Assembly: GCA_021234155.1 (NCBI GenBank)
Contig: JAJEKV010000006.1
Coordinates: 6,976,435 to 7,040,434, forward strand
Direction of reading: 5' to 3'
DNA length: 64,000 bases
Source of the DNA: Isoetes taiwanensis
Lineage: Eukaryota > Streptophyta > Lycopodiopsida > Isoetales > Isoetaceae
The stretch's first letter is position 1. Each line of letters opens with the position of its first letter. Of the stretch, positions 43,231 through 54,240 are shown one piece after another. The notes beneath the pieces are model-generated. The model did not search any database. It saw nothing but the letters and a program-made list of their open reading frames with translations, and was not told where the DNA came from. The position numbers and the translations under genes were made by a program.

Positions 43231-45680
43231 TGTTGAGGGTAATCCTGGCAAAACCCTCAACTAGAATGGTTTAGGACCTCCAGGTTGCTTCAGGCAACCA
43301 CTCTAAACCTAAATCTTGCAAAAACTTCTCACCACAAGCCTGTTAGTACAGCTTTCCCATTTCAAGAAAAAACCCTGTTTCCTCTTTTCAATACCAAGCA
43401 CAAATAACTGGAGAATTTTACTTGGAAAAAGTATGAGTGTGATCCCAACACTTGATATTAAAAGAGTGCAAAATCCTTTTTGAAGTCAGACAGTTCTAGA
43501 TACTTGAAAAATCTATGCGACCTAGTCAAACATTGGTCAATACTCTCTGAGAGAGCAGAAATTCTCAAATGTTTTGTGAGATATTATTTTTGATCCGGGG
43601 ACAACTTGGGACGGATCTAATTGTTCTTGTAGGTAAAGTGCAACACCTTTTTGGGGTTTACTTTGAATCTTGAATGAACAGAGAGTAATTTACCAACGAT
43701 TGATGTGTTTTTGATGACAGAGATATTTATTTATATGTTTTTTGTTTTTCCTGAGACAGAATAGAAGAGAATTACTGAGGTTTTGATAATAACATATGGA
43801 CTGAACCTTTGCTAGAGAGTTTTGTAGCGAAAAGATAGGTTCTTTTTTGACTCTTATCAGATAGCTAGGACTTAGCTTTGACAAATATTTATATGTTTTA
43901 TGTTTTTCTTAGAATGCAAGATGACTATTCTTATGAAGCCTAAGTAGGATCTTTCTAATATGCAAGTGAAAAAAAACTAGAACAATATTTAGCGTGATAT
44001 GCATAACTTTCTTGAAAAGGAAGTTGAGAAAAGGAAATTTTACCAAAAGTCGGATTTTCATTCACTTAACAAATCATACAAAGCGTTCCACATAACTTCA
44101 AATAACTCACAATTCAGAGTCAATAATACTTAGGGATCGGACGGAATAATTGGTCGCCTTTTATCGCTCAATCAAGTAAATTGATGCAAACAAGGAAGGT
44201 CGAATTCACAAGCGTAAGATCGTATTGACATGTATTTCGTGATCCACAATCTCCCAAATGCTTAAAAGCCCTTGAAATTTCCCCGGTCGATTTGCCCCTT
44301 TTTTGAAAATGCTTGGTTCTGTTCCAATTCTTGCAAGATCCAACAGATTATCCGTCATTTAGCACGGGTTTGGAGTTCTTGGGATCACTCAAGTTAAATC
44401 GGGGAGGGTACATCCATGATTAGGTAGTTCCGGCTACTAAAAATCCGTTTCTTGGCCTGCAAATCTTAGGGTTCTTGTTTTTTCTTGTGAAGAAATATCC
44501 CACAGGCCGGAATGGAAAAAGAAGCCAAGGTATAAATATAGATCCATTGACCAGTCTTCTGATTACGTGGTCTCCTCCCACGCCAAGCTCGGCTCGTGTT
44601 TCGACTTGGCATGCTGTGGGGACGCCACTTGGCGAGAGGATGAGAGGGTAGATAAATGGGGGTAGATGTAGGTAGGTTTTATCATTTTTTCAAAAAAGGC
44701 ACGCGCCCCAAGAAGGCCATTTAGAAGGTCGATATAACCTCTTTTTTTAAAAATGTTTGTGCCAGGTGGCATGTTTTCATGTGGGCTACCAGATAGTATC
44801 ATCAAATTTTCAAATGGAATACTTTGATTTTTTTGGAAAAAAAGAAATGACTAAGCATGGGGCTTGGTGAGGTGGCAAAAATGGTGAAGATGTGGCACTT
44901 AAGGGTTGGTAACCATCTTTTCCCTAGTCAAAAATGATGATGATTTTTTTTTTTTTGGTGAAGTGGCATGAAGTATGGATGATATGGGTGACACGTGTGA
45001 TATGAATGGTGAAGTGGAATTATGAATGATGAAGTGGATGTTTGTATCTTTTGCAATTTCTTTTGACATGAAATGCTACTAGGGAGCTCATTTCTTGCAT
45101 AGTTGGACATGTCTTGCTTTTGTCCTTCTTTTGTAAGACCTAGTAAGTATAACTCTAGGTACTTTTGAAATGAATTCATGAGGCTCCCTAATGCTTGACT
45201 TTGGTGAGTGGGTGGATGGAGCATGGAGTGTGTGTTTCATTTGACTAGGGAAAAAAAATGTTACCAACACCATAGTATGTAATGAGAGGAGGTGGAAATG
45301 TGGAAAAAAAAGAAGGCTAGACATGGAATGGAGAGAACGACTCAAGATATAGAATGAAAAAGAATGGCTAGGCAATTCTTTAAGAACTTTAGAATATCAA
45401 CTTCAATGCTCAAATCAGAAATGTCATACCAAGTTGTGATCTTGCAAATCTTCAATAGGGCTTCAAATTTAGTAACTTGCCTTGTGACCTTCCATTTAGC
45501 CAAAATACTCCTTTGATGTTTTCTCAAGTGAATGTCCTTCTTTGGTTCTTCAAGTCCTTGTGTCTTTTGTAGCTTTTTGAAAGATCTTCAAAGTTGCAAC
45601 TTCAAATACTCCTTATGTGCTTATTGAACCATGTATTTGGAAATGCTAATGGTTCTTCCATGCTGCCATGAGTGGCAGCA
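43231..45680 (-). repeat. Gypsy 5' LTR
   Basis: 2450-bp LTR with the same gene-free content as the left copy. It begins TGTTGAGGGT (with the same terminal hairpin) and ends TGCTGCCA-TGAG-TGGCAGCA (45661-45680), where the left copy has CTTTGCCA-TGAG-TGGCAAAG. Most of the differences from the left LTR are short clustered substitutions and indels in the first 1.5 kb; the last kilobase is almost identical. Confidence 0.88.
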
Positions 45681-45685
45681 CCCCC

Positions 45686-46146
45686 TGCAGTTGATCTCTA
45701 GCTCGAGTAAAAAAAACCTTTTGTGGGAATCAAAAGGAAAAAACCCGAGCTCCCTCCAAGTATGAATATACTCATAGGGGAGCTAGTGTAACTCCCAAAG
45801 CAATTCTATGCTCAGATAATGGCTTTTCAGGAAGTGCTTTTGTAAACATATCAGCACGCATTAAATATGAAGGACAATATTCAATCTTAACAATGCCCTT
45901 TTTAACTTCTGCGCGGATATAATGATTATGTATCTCTATGTGCTTAGATTTGGAATTCAACACTTGATCTTTCGCAAGCGAATTAGCACTCTGATTGTCA
46001 CAAAACAAAATTGTCCTAGACGCAATGTAAAGTGGTTGGGGGCAGGTCCCAACCAAGGAATGTAGCGTGGTGCGTTGGATGTTGCTTAGTGGCAGTGGCA
46101 TGCTTGTTCTTATCATGCTTGAAGAATGGCCACAATGCCCTTTCAA
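45686..46146 (-). pseudogene. Copia-1 RNase H fragment
   Basis: Minus-strand frame 46146-45772 reads TILFCDNQSANSLAKDQ, SKHIEIHNHYIRAEVKKG, DMFTKALPEKPLSEHR, the C-terminal RNase H of copia pol. The stop is followed by about 85 bp of 3' non-coding sequence and then the gypsy target duplication at 45681-45685. On the other side of the gypsy element (34472 downward) the copia 3' sequence continues to its polypurine tract and LTR. The 5' part of the element, including RT, integrase and gag, is missing beyond 46146. Confidence 0.8.
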
Positions 46147-46949
46147 AGAGCAATCATTTACATGTTACACCTTATGAACATTGACTGTTAGGGATTATGA
46201 ACATTAGCAAGGAAATGAGAAGAGGATCACTTAAGATGCTAATGGCTACAATTCAGAATGCAATGTTCAGACCTGCTACAATCACGGATACCTCTAGTTA
46301 GAGATCCTCCTTTATTTTCCATAGCATAGGGAGCCAATTGACAGCAACATTGGAACAACCTATGTAACGACCTATGTTGCCGTCTGTAGTAGGTCGCAAG
46401 CTTTTTGTGGTGCATCAAATTGAAGCATCGATTGCTTGTCAAACTTGAGCATTCCATGCAACCTGCAGATAGACAGACATCATTTTCAAATATAGCACAA
46501 AGACTATTTCTAGGCACCCAATGTTGAGATAAGAAACGACCATTGTAGGCTGTTACATTTGTCTGCCCAAAACGAGTGAAGAGGAGTGCAGATAGCATGA
46601 TCTAAAGTTATTCCACCATACAAACTCTTAATACACGGAGCAATCATGTATATGTGGGCTAGCATTATCGATATAAAAAAAAAAAAAAAAAAAAATTTGC
46701 TCAAAGATTTAATAGGTAAATCTACAGACAGGCTTCGAAATGTCTTATCGCGACATACTGAGGAAAATGTTTTAAAACAGTTCTGATTTCTTCCTTTCAG
46801 CTACTCTTTGTGGGGGATCACATGTACAAAAGACATAACTTCGAAGCTACTTGCATAAAAGATACATTTTTGCATTTGTATTGCATATTTAATTAATCAA
46901 GCTTTAAATAATTTGACATATCCATGGCTAATGCTAATGGGATAAATGA
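46147..46949. other. Interval without a recognisable gene
   Basis: On the minus strand, 46650-46500 reads LYGGITLDHAICTPLHSFW and ADKCNSLQWSF without stops, followed by stop-rich sequence; I do not recognise it. An A18 run lies at 46677-46694 on the plus strand. Confidence 0.35.
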
Positions 46950-47395
46950 TCAATTGCAGGCATGATATTTCGAATGAATGGCTTTTCATCTAAAAAGATG
47001 TCTACAGTTGTAATTCTGTTAGGCCAATTGCCATGCTCAAAACCTATAGAAATTGCTCATCTGCGATGCTCTCTGCAAAGCTCTATTCTGCAGGTAATGA
47101 AGCTTCCTTTTATATCATTTTGTCCCTCTAATTTCATAGTCAATCACATATGCATTGCTTGGTTTACCTCAGAGACTTATGGATTGCGCCATATTAGGCA
47201 TGCTTTTGTGTGCAATTATAATTTAGTAGCATATTATATTCATGTAAGTAAAACTAATCAAGACTTAAATATGCATTTTGGTGCAGTTGGATATGTCAGT
47301 TCAATCAAATGGAGAGAGACGATTCAATAACAGAAGAATGCAAGATTCGATTAGAGGATTCAGAGTAGCAACCAAGTTCAATTTGGTTATTTAAT
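46950..47395 (+). other. Possible exons of an unrecognised gene
   Basis: An open stretch from an acceptor-like 'ttgcag' (near 46960) reads MNGFSSKKMSTVVILLGQLP and SKPIEIAHLRCSLQSSILQ up to a donor-like CAG|GTAATG (47093-47101). A second piece, after 'ggtgcag' at 47286, reads LDMSVQSNGERRFNNRRMQ and ends at a stop (47394). Splice signals and frame are compatible, but I do not recognise the protein and the evidence is weak. Confidence 0.2.
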
Positions 47396-47840
47396 GCATA
47401 TTCTATAGATACATCCTATAGACACGAGAACATGCACATTAATTTCCATGTCTGCTCTTTTCTATGCAATTAGATCATGCATAGTTTGTATTTGATGTAG
47501 ATATGTCATATGGACAAGTGCATGCACATTAATCTACAATGTTCCAAATATACAATGCAAGGGTTGCAGAATCACTTGCAAGTAGGAGAGTATCGTCCAA
47601 CACATGGCACATTGTTTAATGGAGAAAGATGTAGAGCTGGTGGACAATCCAATAGATAGCATAGGGGGTGGCCTTCAAGAAATGTTTTTGCTTACAACAT
47701 TTCCAAAACTTTATAATTAATAAGTTTCTGGATATGTTTTGCCCCTTTGAGATAATGAGTAGTCTAATCTTTATTATATAATTCAATGTTCTTTGTAAAA
47801 AATTCGCCTCGAGTACTATGTTCTAACTTCCATAAAACAA

Positions 47841-48507
47841 AATATTCGCCACCTTAATGGAAAAGTGTTTGGATATGGGTATGGGATAAGCTGCTTCACC
47901 CGAAAGTAGTAGTTTTGTGGTGGCAAGTGATCCATAGATGCCTCAGAGTCAACAGGTTAGTCCATAAAATGGATAATCGGATTTCAGAGCTCTGCCCTTT
48001 ATGCCAGCAAAGGGTTGAGAGTATTGAGCATTGTTTTTTCTTGTGTGAGAGGCTTCGGCAGGCATGGTCTTGGTTGTTGACCCTTTTTGGCACGTCTCGA
48101 TCTAGCCAGCAAATTTTGCTTGCTATCTATCCTGATGCTTGGCCCAAACAACGGAAACGAGCTTTTCATCTCGCATGTGGCTGGCTTTTATGGTCAATCT
48201 GGAAGAGAAGGAGGTTGTTTATCTTTAAGGGCATAGATACTGCAGATGAGGTTGTTCTTCAGTGGGCGCAAGATAAAATTGTTATGGCTTACAATTGTTC
48301 TTCTCTTGATCAAGAGAAGAAAGTACTGATCTGGCATACTTACCTTCAGATTCATTCTTTTGCATAGGCAGGTGGTTGTGCTCAGTTGGATCGGTTTGTC
48401 CACTGGGGTTATAATCCTGTCTTTGCATTTATGTTGCTCTGGTTTCTAGTTGGTGAATAAAGCTTGACGTCCTTCAAAAAAAAAAAAAAAAAATATTCGC
48501 CACCTTA
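47841..48507 (+). mobile_element. LINE-H: 0.64-kb 5'-truncated LINE with 16-bp target duplication
   Basis: AATATTCGCCACCTTA flanks the element at 47841-47856 and 48492-48507. The insert starts inside the ORF2 C-terminus and ends with 'gacgtccttc' followed by a run of about 15 A. It is the smallest and cleanest retrotransposition footprint in the window. Confidence 0.92.
47858..48367 (+). pseudogene. LINE-H ORF2 C-terminus with zf-RVT domain
   Basis: The 170-codon frame is open from the truncation point. It reads WKSVWIWVWDKLLHPKVVVL, LWWQVIHRCLRVNRLVHK, then CPLCQQRVESIEHCFFLC (C-x2-C...H-x4-C, the zinc-binding zf-RVT domain) and WLLWSIWKRRRLFIFKG, ending IHSFA and a stop. In full elements this domain follows reverse transcriptase and may help recognise target or template. 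No stop interrupts it, so the insertion is fairly recent, though it cannot act alone. Confidence 0.85.
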
Positions 48508-49530
48508 GCTAACTTCTAAATTGTGAGATTCCCCAAGTGTATCAAACTTACCCTCTTCTAATTTTCCCTTAAGGGAAACCCCTGGCGTTTGGACCTTCAA
48601 GTTGGGTAAGTTACATTACTTTGAAGCTTGTACTTATTTACGTTATGTCAATCTTTATTCGATTTTGCAGGTCTCATTATATAATGGATATGTTTGCAAT
48701 GGTCACCACTTTCATGTTTAGAAAAGGGATGAAGGTTGTGTCACCTTTGATTGTGGAGTAATATCTACTTTTATAGTTTCAAGTCGCGCCAGTACAAGGG
48801 ACATGAATCTGGTAGAAGCTGAGATTGAATATATTGAAAAAATCCAACAAATACTGGAACTTGATTTTCGACAATTTATCAAAGTCCTATTTCGAGCTAG
48901 ATTGTTTGATGCACAATTACGGGGCAGGAATGCCACATTTTATCATAGTTCTAGTGGTTTAGTTCAAGTCAAGTCTACAAGTTCGATTTCAGAAGATAAT
49001 GACTCTTACGTTTTTCTAGAGAAGTGTCATCTGCACTGTGTACCTAATTATCGAGACCGACTATATGTGATGCAGGTTAAATCCTCAACATTAGTAAAAG
49101 CAACGCCAGTTTTTGTTCATAGGTTATTGATCTGGGTACTTTCATGCAAGTCAACTCACGATAGATAAAAAATTATGAGGTAGTGCCTTCTCTTGCAAAG
49201 GGATGTTGATAGAGGGGGGCATGGCTATGGACGTTGAGGGAGAAGGCATGGATGAGGTTGAAGAAGGAGGAGGCCCGGAATTTGTTGAGGGAAGGGACAT
49301 GGCTATGGACATTGAGGGAGAAGGCATGGATGACATTGAGATTCCAACGACAATAGATGAAGGTAAAAAGAATATAACCATGAAATATTTGTTTTCCTTG
49401 ACATCGATGAGAACGATACTCCAGTACAACAAGAGATGTGTATTGATCAAGACTTGTATGTAGACGTGGAGGAGTGTCAAGAACTATTACATGAAAATAA
49501 TAATGTAGAAGATGATGGCTAAATTGCAAT
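48508..49530 (+). pseudogene. Second CACTA transposase remnant (C-terminal region)
   Basis: Reading from about 48670: LYNGYVCNGHHFHV, a stop, RDEGCVTFDCGVISTFIVSS, then EIEYIEKIQQILELDFRQFI (in part), VLFRARLF, CHLHCVPNYRDRLYVMQVKS. The order (NGYxxNGxxFHT..TQNSGV..., YYGxIxxIxELDY, VVLFxCxWxD, FxLAxQxxQVFYV) is that of En/Spm transposase C-termini. An acidic tail follows (49203-49340) with a 30-residue tandem repeat (AMDVEGEGMDEVEE / AMDIEGEGMDDIEI), then VDVEECQELLHENN and a stop. One or more stops interrupt it. LINE-H is inserted just upstream. Confidence 0.6.
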
Positions 49531-50028
49531 GGAAAGACATACTCGACAAGAATGTGAATTTATAGATTGGGCAGGAGATATGATAAGGCCATTAAATATT
49601 AGATATGGATGCATTGCATGGAATTACTGACACGTGCTTATCATTAAAATATGAAAAAAAGATACTTTCATTTGCATGTACATGCATAAGCATTCTGCTT
49701 GAGAGTAGCCCTTAAACATAATGCATGGTTCGTAGGGGCTATGCATTATTGCCTCGAGAAGGAAGTTGGTTCTAATTGATGCCGGTGGGGTTCAATTCCC
49801 CATGCTTCTATTTCTCATAGGGAACCCTACACTTAAGCTCTCGACCCCTAACAATTCCACTTTCCAACGTAGGGGCACAACGGGAAAATGGCGTGTTCCC
49901 CAAGTTTTGCCACTCTACCAACCATTATGACCAACGGAGTCAAACTCAACTTGCTATGCGTAACTAGTCGACCTTTCGCTCAATGCACTCCTTGCCTAGT
50001 GCACTAGTTTAAACATAGCATGTACTCG
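49531..50028. other. Gene-free interval with a tRNA T-arm-like hairpin
   Basis: At 49787-49801 GGGGTTCAATTCCCC forms a perfect T-arm-like stem-loop with a B-box core. No matching A-box is seen in front of it at the usual distance, so I do not call a tRNA gene. Confidence 0.35.
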
Positions 50029-50176
50029 ACTATCCAGCCTTTTGATCGTTCGTCTAGTCCTAAAACACGTGTCAGTAATTTTGATCGTCTAGATGCAACC
50101 GCGACTATCCAGCCTTTTGATCGTTCGTCTAGTTCTAAAACACGTGTCAGTAATTTTGATCATCTAGATGCAACCG
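50029..50176. repeat. 74-bp tandem duplication
   Basis: Two copies start at 50029 and 50103 (gactatccagccttttgatc ... gatgcaaccgc) with only two or three differences, one of them 'tcc' to 'ttc'. They keep an 82-codon frame open, but the peptide is simply duplicated with the DNA. Confidence 0.8.
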
Positions 50177-52330
50177 CGCAGTCGAACTATCAAGTCGTGC
50201 CTTCTGGCAATGCCTTTAGTCGCATGATGTCCAGCTTGTTACGAGCCATTGCGACGGGGCAACATTGAAACTAGTTCTTGGAGGGGGGAGGGTTCCTGTT
50301 CTCCCTCTTGGAGTCTCTCTTCAGACCCTTGGTGGGTTCCAGGGGACCGTGAGGTTCCCTGAGTTCCCCGATCTCGGCCACTTCCGTTGTGCTGATTCTG
50401 CATTGGGTTGCATCTCTATCACCTTCTTGCCTCTGTCCATGCTCTTTCTAGCACCCTAATTCTCTAAGTTGAAGCTAGAGTCTTGTTCTATGAGGATGTC
50501 TGCCTCCTGTCGGCTGCAAGAACCCTAAACCTTCGAAGCGGAACCAGCCATCGTCTCATGGGCTTGTATTTTTATAGTATGATTACTTTTAGGGTTAGCC
50601 TCCTTCTTCCCGCCCCATTTTTTGATACGCCTCTATTAATTGTTAGTCTTGTCCTGTCCTGTCTGATATCGATATTCATTATTTTTCGTATGTGTGTGGG
50701 GAGGATATCGTAGTCGTACCCTAACCGCTTTCCACTGATATACATATCTTGGCTCCTCAGTCTCTGGGTATCCGCCCATCGTACGAGTGACCTCTACCGA
50801 ATTTATTGTTCCAATCTTAGCAACCTTTACAATTGTTAGTATGGAAGTCATAAATGCTAGTTTAGCGCTCTTGTGGCCTTCACCGCCCGTTCCTTTCTTC
50901 CCCGATGTCTGATCCTGTGGATGCCACGTCACCCCGCTCCTGTCAGTTTAATCGAGTTTTTATATTTGCTTTCGGATGTCGATTATTTCCTTCATTTTTC
51001 GCTATGTTTCTGATATCTCGTACCACTGATATCTTCCTGTGCCATCGTGTCCCACTCGTCAGCGTCTGTTTTTTGTTGCTATATATGTGCTACGTCATTC
51101 CCCCCATGCATTTATATTTGGACTAAGCTTAAATTCGAGTTAGTTGCTTATACTCCATACCCAATACTTTCTCCACGATATTGATTTCAAAAATTTTGAA
51201 TCTGCATCACAGGGCCTCCTTTCCCTTTGAATATTTCCGGTGTTGATCTTGCTTCAATTACCTAAAAACTGTAGTTACAGGCCTCCGTCTAGTTCGATCC
51301 ACGACCAAGAGCGTCAGAGACTAGGATTGTAAATATACTAATTGTATATAATCTTTTTATCATACAGTACTCCGTTCTGGTCAAATTTCTGGGATTTGAA
51401 ACTAGGACGAGATTTGGACACTCTGTTCATTCCGGAAATCATATCTATTCAGAGCATTTAATTATATATAAGGAAGCAAAGATACATCATCCAAACGATT
51501 AAAACACTATGAGTTTTGGCTACGTATGTTGATCCTTCCCCCTGCCCTCTGCATTCAATCTCTCCTATCAGGGCTTCCAGTGTCAGATTGTAATCTGATC
51601 TGTTGCCAAACATGGCAAGTAGATTGTCGAGCTCTTTCGCTGAGTGCTGGGTTCTATCCAGCAATAATAGAACATGTGCTTCCCTTTTCTGTTGGAACAG
51701 ATGGTAGTTTGCCTCGAAATGGGCCTTAAGATCATTGCCTATCCCTAGGTCCCTTTTCTTCAAGAGCCTTTCCAGTGCCATCGGATCACTTCCTTTTTAA
51801 GCATATATAAATAATCTAGCAACTCCTATTTTTCCATTGCGTCTTCATCTTTTTCTACCCCGCTTGTGTGAGTTCCTACGCCGATCAATCGCCTGACACA
51901 GTCTTGAAACTCTGTTCTGTGTTTCCTTTTGAAATTCCTAAGGACCTCCCCTTGTAACCTATTCAGTTCTTCCAGTACTACCTCAGTCTGCGACCTCTGC
52001 ATGCGCAGCTCATTTTCCCCTCCCTGTAGTCGCGTGATCACCATTTTTTTTGCACGATCCCCTAGCTTATTCGACTCCTCCTGATTCTGTAATATCCTAC
52101 CCTCTTCCCGCCTCAAACCCATGGCTAGTCCTATACCTTATACATATATCTCACAGGGAATATGATGGGATCCGTACCTAGTATTCGCATCTTCCCACAT
52201 CCGGCATCCCACATTCTTTCTAAGTGGCTGTGAATGGACTTTTATAGCTGTAAATATTATAGCATTTTTTAAAGATTTTGTCTCGCTTCCTTCTCGTGAG
52301 TGCAGGATATAAGTTATATTCACAGGCCCT
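50177..52330 (-). other. Minus-strand coding-like block, unassigned (coiled-coil protein remnant)
   Basis: The minus strand is purine-rich with three open pieces. Frame 52122-51826 (LQGGENELRMQRSQTEVVLE, LNRLQGEVLRNFKRKHR) looks like a coiled coil and starts at a plausible ATG. Frame 51781-51458 (ALERLLKKRDLGIGNDLKAH, LLLDRTQHSAKELDNLLAMF) seems to continue it after a one-base shift near 51820. Frame 50932-50636 is Lys/Thr/Arg-rich. A TATAAAAATAC box lies on the minus strand at about 50575-50565, followed by a leader-like segment. It may be the ORF1 or LTR part of an undescribed retroelement, or a decayed host gene. I cannot decide. Confidence 0.3.
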
Positions 52331-52494
52331 CTAACTTAGAAGGAACCTAGATCAAATCGAAAACATGCTTCAAAACACACCTTGGAAGCTATTTGGAGCA
52401 AAATGAGAATGCACTTTTTCTCAAATTAATGAGACCTTGCTATAACTGAATCTGCATCTACATATGCCACTAAGAATTGTGCCTCCACATAGTC

Positions 52495-54240
52495 TTCTGA
52501 AATTGTCGAGGCTTTCCATATGAGAAATGAGATAGTCTCAACTCTATTGCTACATGGGTCTCATCTTCTTTATGGAAGCATAGGAGCATGTAGGGCACAG
52601 GCTACCTGATCTACCAGGCTACCAGCACTATTCAATCTTCAATAACTGAACAGAAAAGTGAGAACACGGGGGATTGCCTGCTACTACCGAACAAACTTAG
52701 AATAGTCAATCTCGCTATTTAAGACAGAAAAGCACAACCGATACTTGTGGGTGCGAGTGCAGAATTGCAGTGGCAACCCTTTCTTTATGGCAGCCTGCTA
52801 CTTCCCACATGCAGAAAGTAACTTCTATTTCACTTGGATGTGAATAGGCTAGACCTTTATGGCGATCTATATAATGACATATGGAGACTTCAATGCACGC
52901 ACGGGGTTGAAACTACCCATGAAATTTGACCCCTTGGTTGACGATGTGTTACAGCTATGCCTTGCATAAGTGGCTTGGCCACGTGGATCATATGACAACT
53001 AGGTCATTAGCTATAGTAGACAATTGCTTTTGCTCTATGGTATTTTTGACTTGGTAATTTGCAATGGACTGGCATAGTGGTCGTCCTCTTGCAGTCCAAC
53101 AAGCATAATTGCAGGCAGGAGAACTAGAGGGTGGATCCAATATAGTGGACTTTGTACTGATAGATGAGTAGAATATGAATGTGTCAATTATTTTCGAGTG
53201 GGCATAGACAGTAGAGGTGAAGAGGTCGACTCAGACCACCTACTACTTTATCTACACTGGCTTGGCAGGGTGTTCAAACCTCCTGTACTGTAGCTCCTCG
53301 CATGCCTCAGATGTGCTTGGACTATGAACATGAAGAGGCTTATGCTTGGATGCTACCGATGATCTTGCAAGAATTTTGTAGCTCCTTATGCTAGAGCAAC
53401 AGACGGGCCAGTTGATTGATGTGCTTGGGACTGTGGCAGAAAGGCGCTTTAGAAAAAGCCACCCGCAATGGATCTCGGAAACCATAATCTTCCAATGCAA
53501 CTGATGGTTTGATGCTGTGTAAGGAACTCAAATACTGGCTCCGCCAAGTCATAAATCCTACTTTACGCCCACACGTGGCTAGACAATACCATGCATTCCT
53601 CAAGAATAAGAAAGCCAGGTACTTCGAAGGGCATCAAAGAGAAATCTTTTATCTCCTGGAACATTATCTTAGGATTTTCTGGTAAAGGATGCTCAGAAAG
53701 CCAATATAGCCTATAGATAACATCACTTTCGAGCAGTGGAGGCAATACTTGCAGCAACTCTGTGATCCTCAAGGCAATTGAGCAACAATACCCCTATAGG
53801 AAGGACTGGTGCTAGAAATCACAGAGGCAGCTATTGTCCAGAGCTCACAATGTCTTGCCAGTGGGAAAGCAATGGGCTTGGACGGTATATAGACAGATTT
53901 GCTCAAGTGAATAGGCCGTCCATGGTATCGATCCTAACTGTCTTGTCCAATAGGGCATTACAGGAAGACCCCTCCCCCAGTGGACCACTAACCGGGTTGT
54001 TCCCATCTATAAGGAAGGTGACCCACACTAATCTTGGTCAGTTCGGTGTTTGCAAAACTGCTAGCCGGCATTCTCGGGCAACACTTGACGAGATGGGTGA
54101 AAACAATAGAGGTGCGAGCCTTCGTGCAAGCAGGATTCAAGTTCCGACACTCAACCATTGATCATATCTTTATACTGCCGGCTCTGGTTGAACACAACAG
54201 AAATCTTCGCCAAGAACTGGAAAGCAAGGAATAGGGTGTT
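52495..54240 (+). pseudogene. LINE-G ORF2, 5' part: endonuclease to reverse transcriptase fingers
   Basis: Decayed frame with many stops. It starts with endonuclease (NCRGFPYEK near 52505, the equivalent of WNCTGYPWDD in LINE-A), has GDFNARTG near 52880 and a GGGSNIVDFVLIDE block near 53125, then linker sequence. Toward the end it reads AKLLAGILGQHLTRWVKTIE and FVQAGFKFRHSTIDHIFIL (54050-54190), the RT fingers. Here the next block of RT is separated by a 0.97-kb insertion. The family is that of LINE-A. Confidence 0.65.

Larger units (their letters stand above)
34473..45680 (-). mobile_element. Ty3/gypsy retrotransposon (11.2 kb) inserted in a copia element
   Basis: Two direct LTRs of 2.45 kb (34473-36926 and 43231-45680) bracket gag and pol read on the minus strand. 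The 5-bp word CCCCC occurs immediately outside both LTRs (34468-34472 and 45681-45685), the target-site duplication. LTRs begin TG and end CA. Just inside the 5' LTR the minus strand reads TCT then TGGAGGCTCCTACCGAG, a possible tRNA primer site. I see no polypurine tract before the 3' LTR: about 840 bp of non-coding sequence (36927-37764) separates integrase from it. Gag is intact but pol carries frameshifts, so this copy is probably not autonomous. Confidence 0.9.

Noticed and set aside
51526-51729. Plus-strand ORFs within 50.2-52.3 kb
   Set aside because: They are antisense to the more protein-like minus-strand frames.
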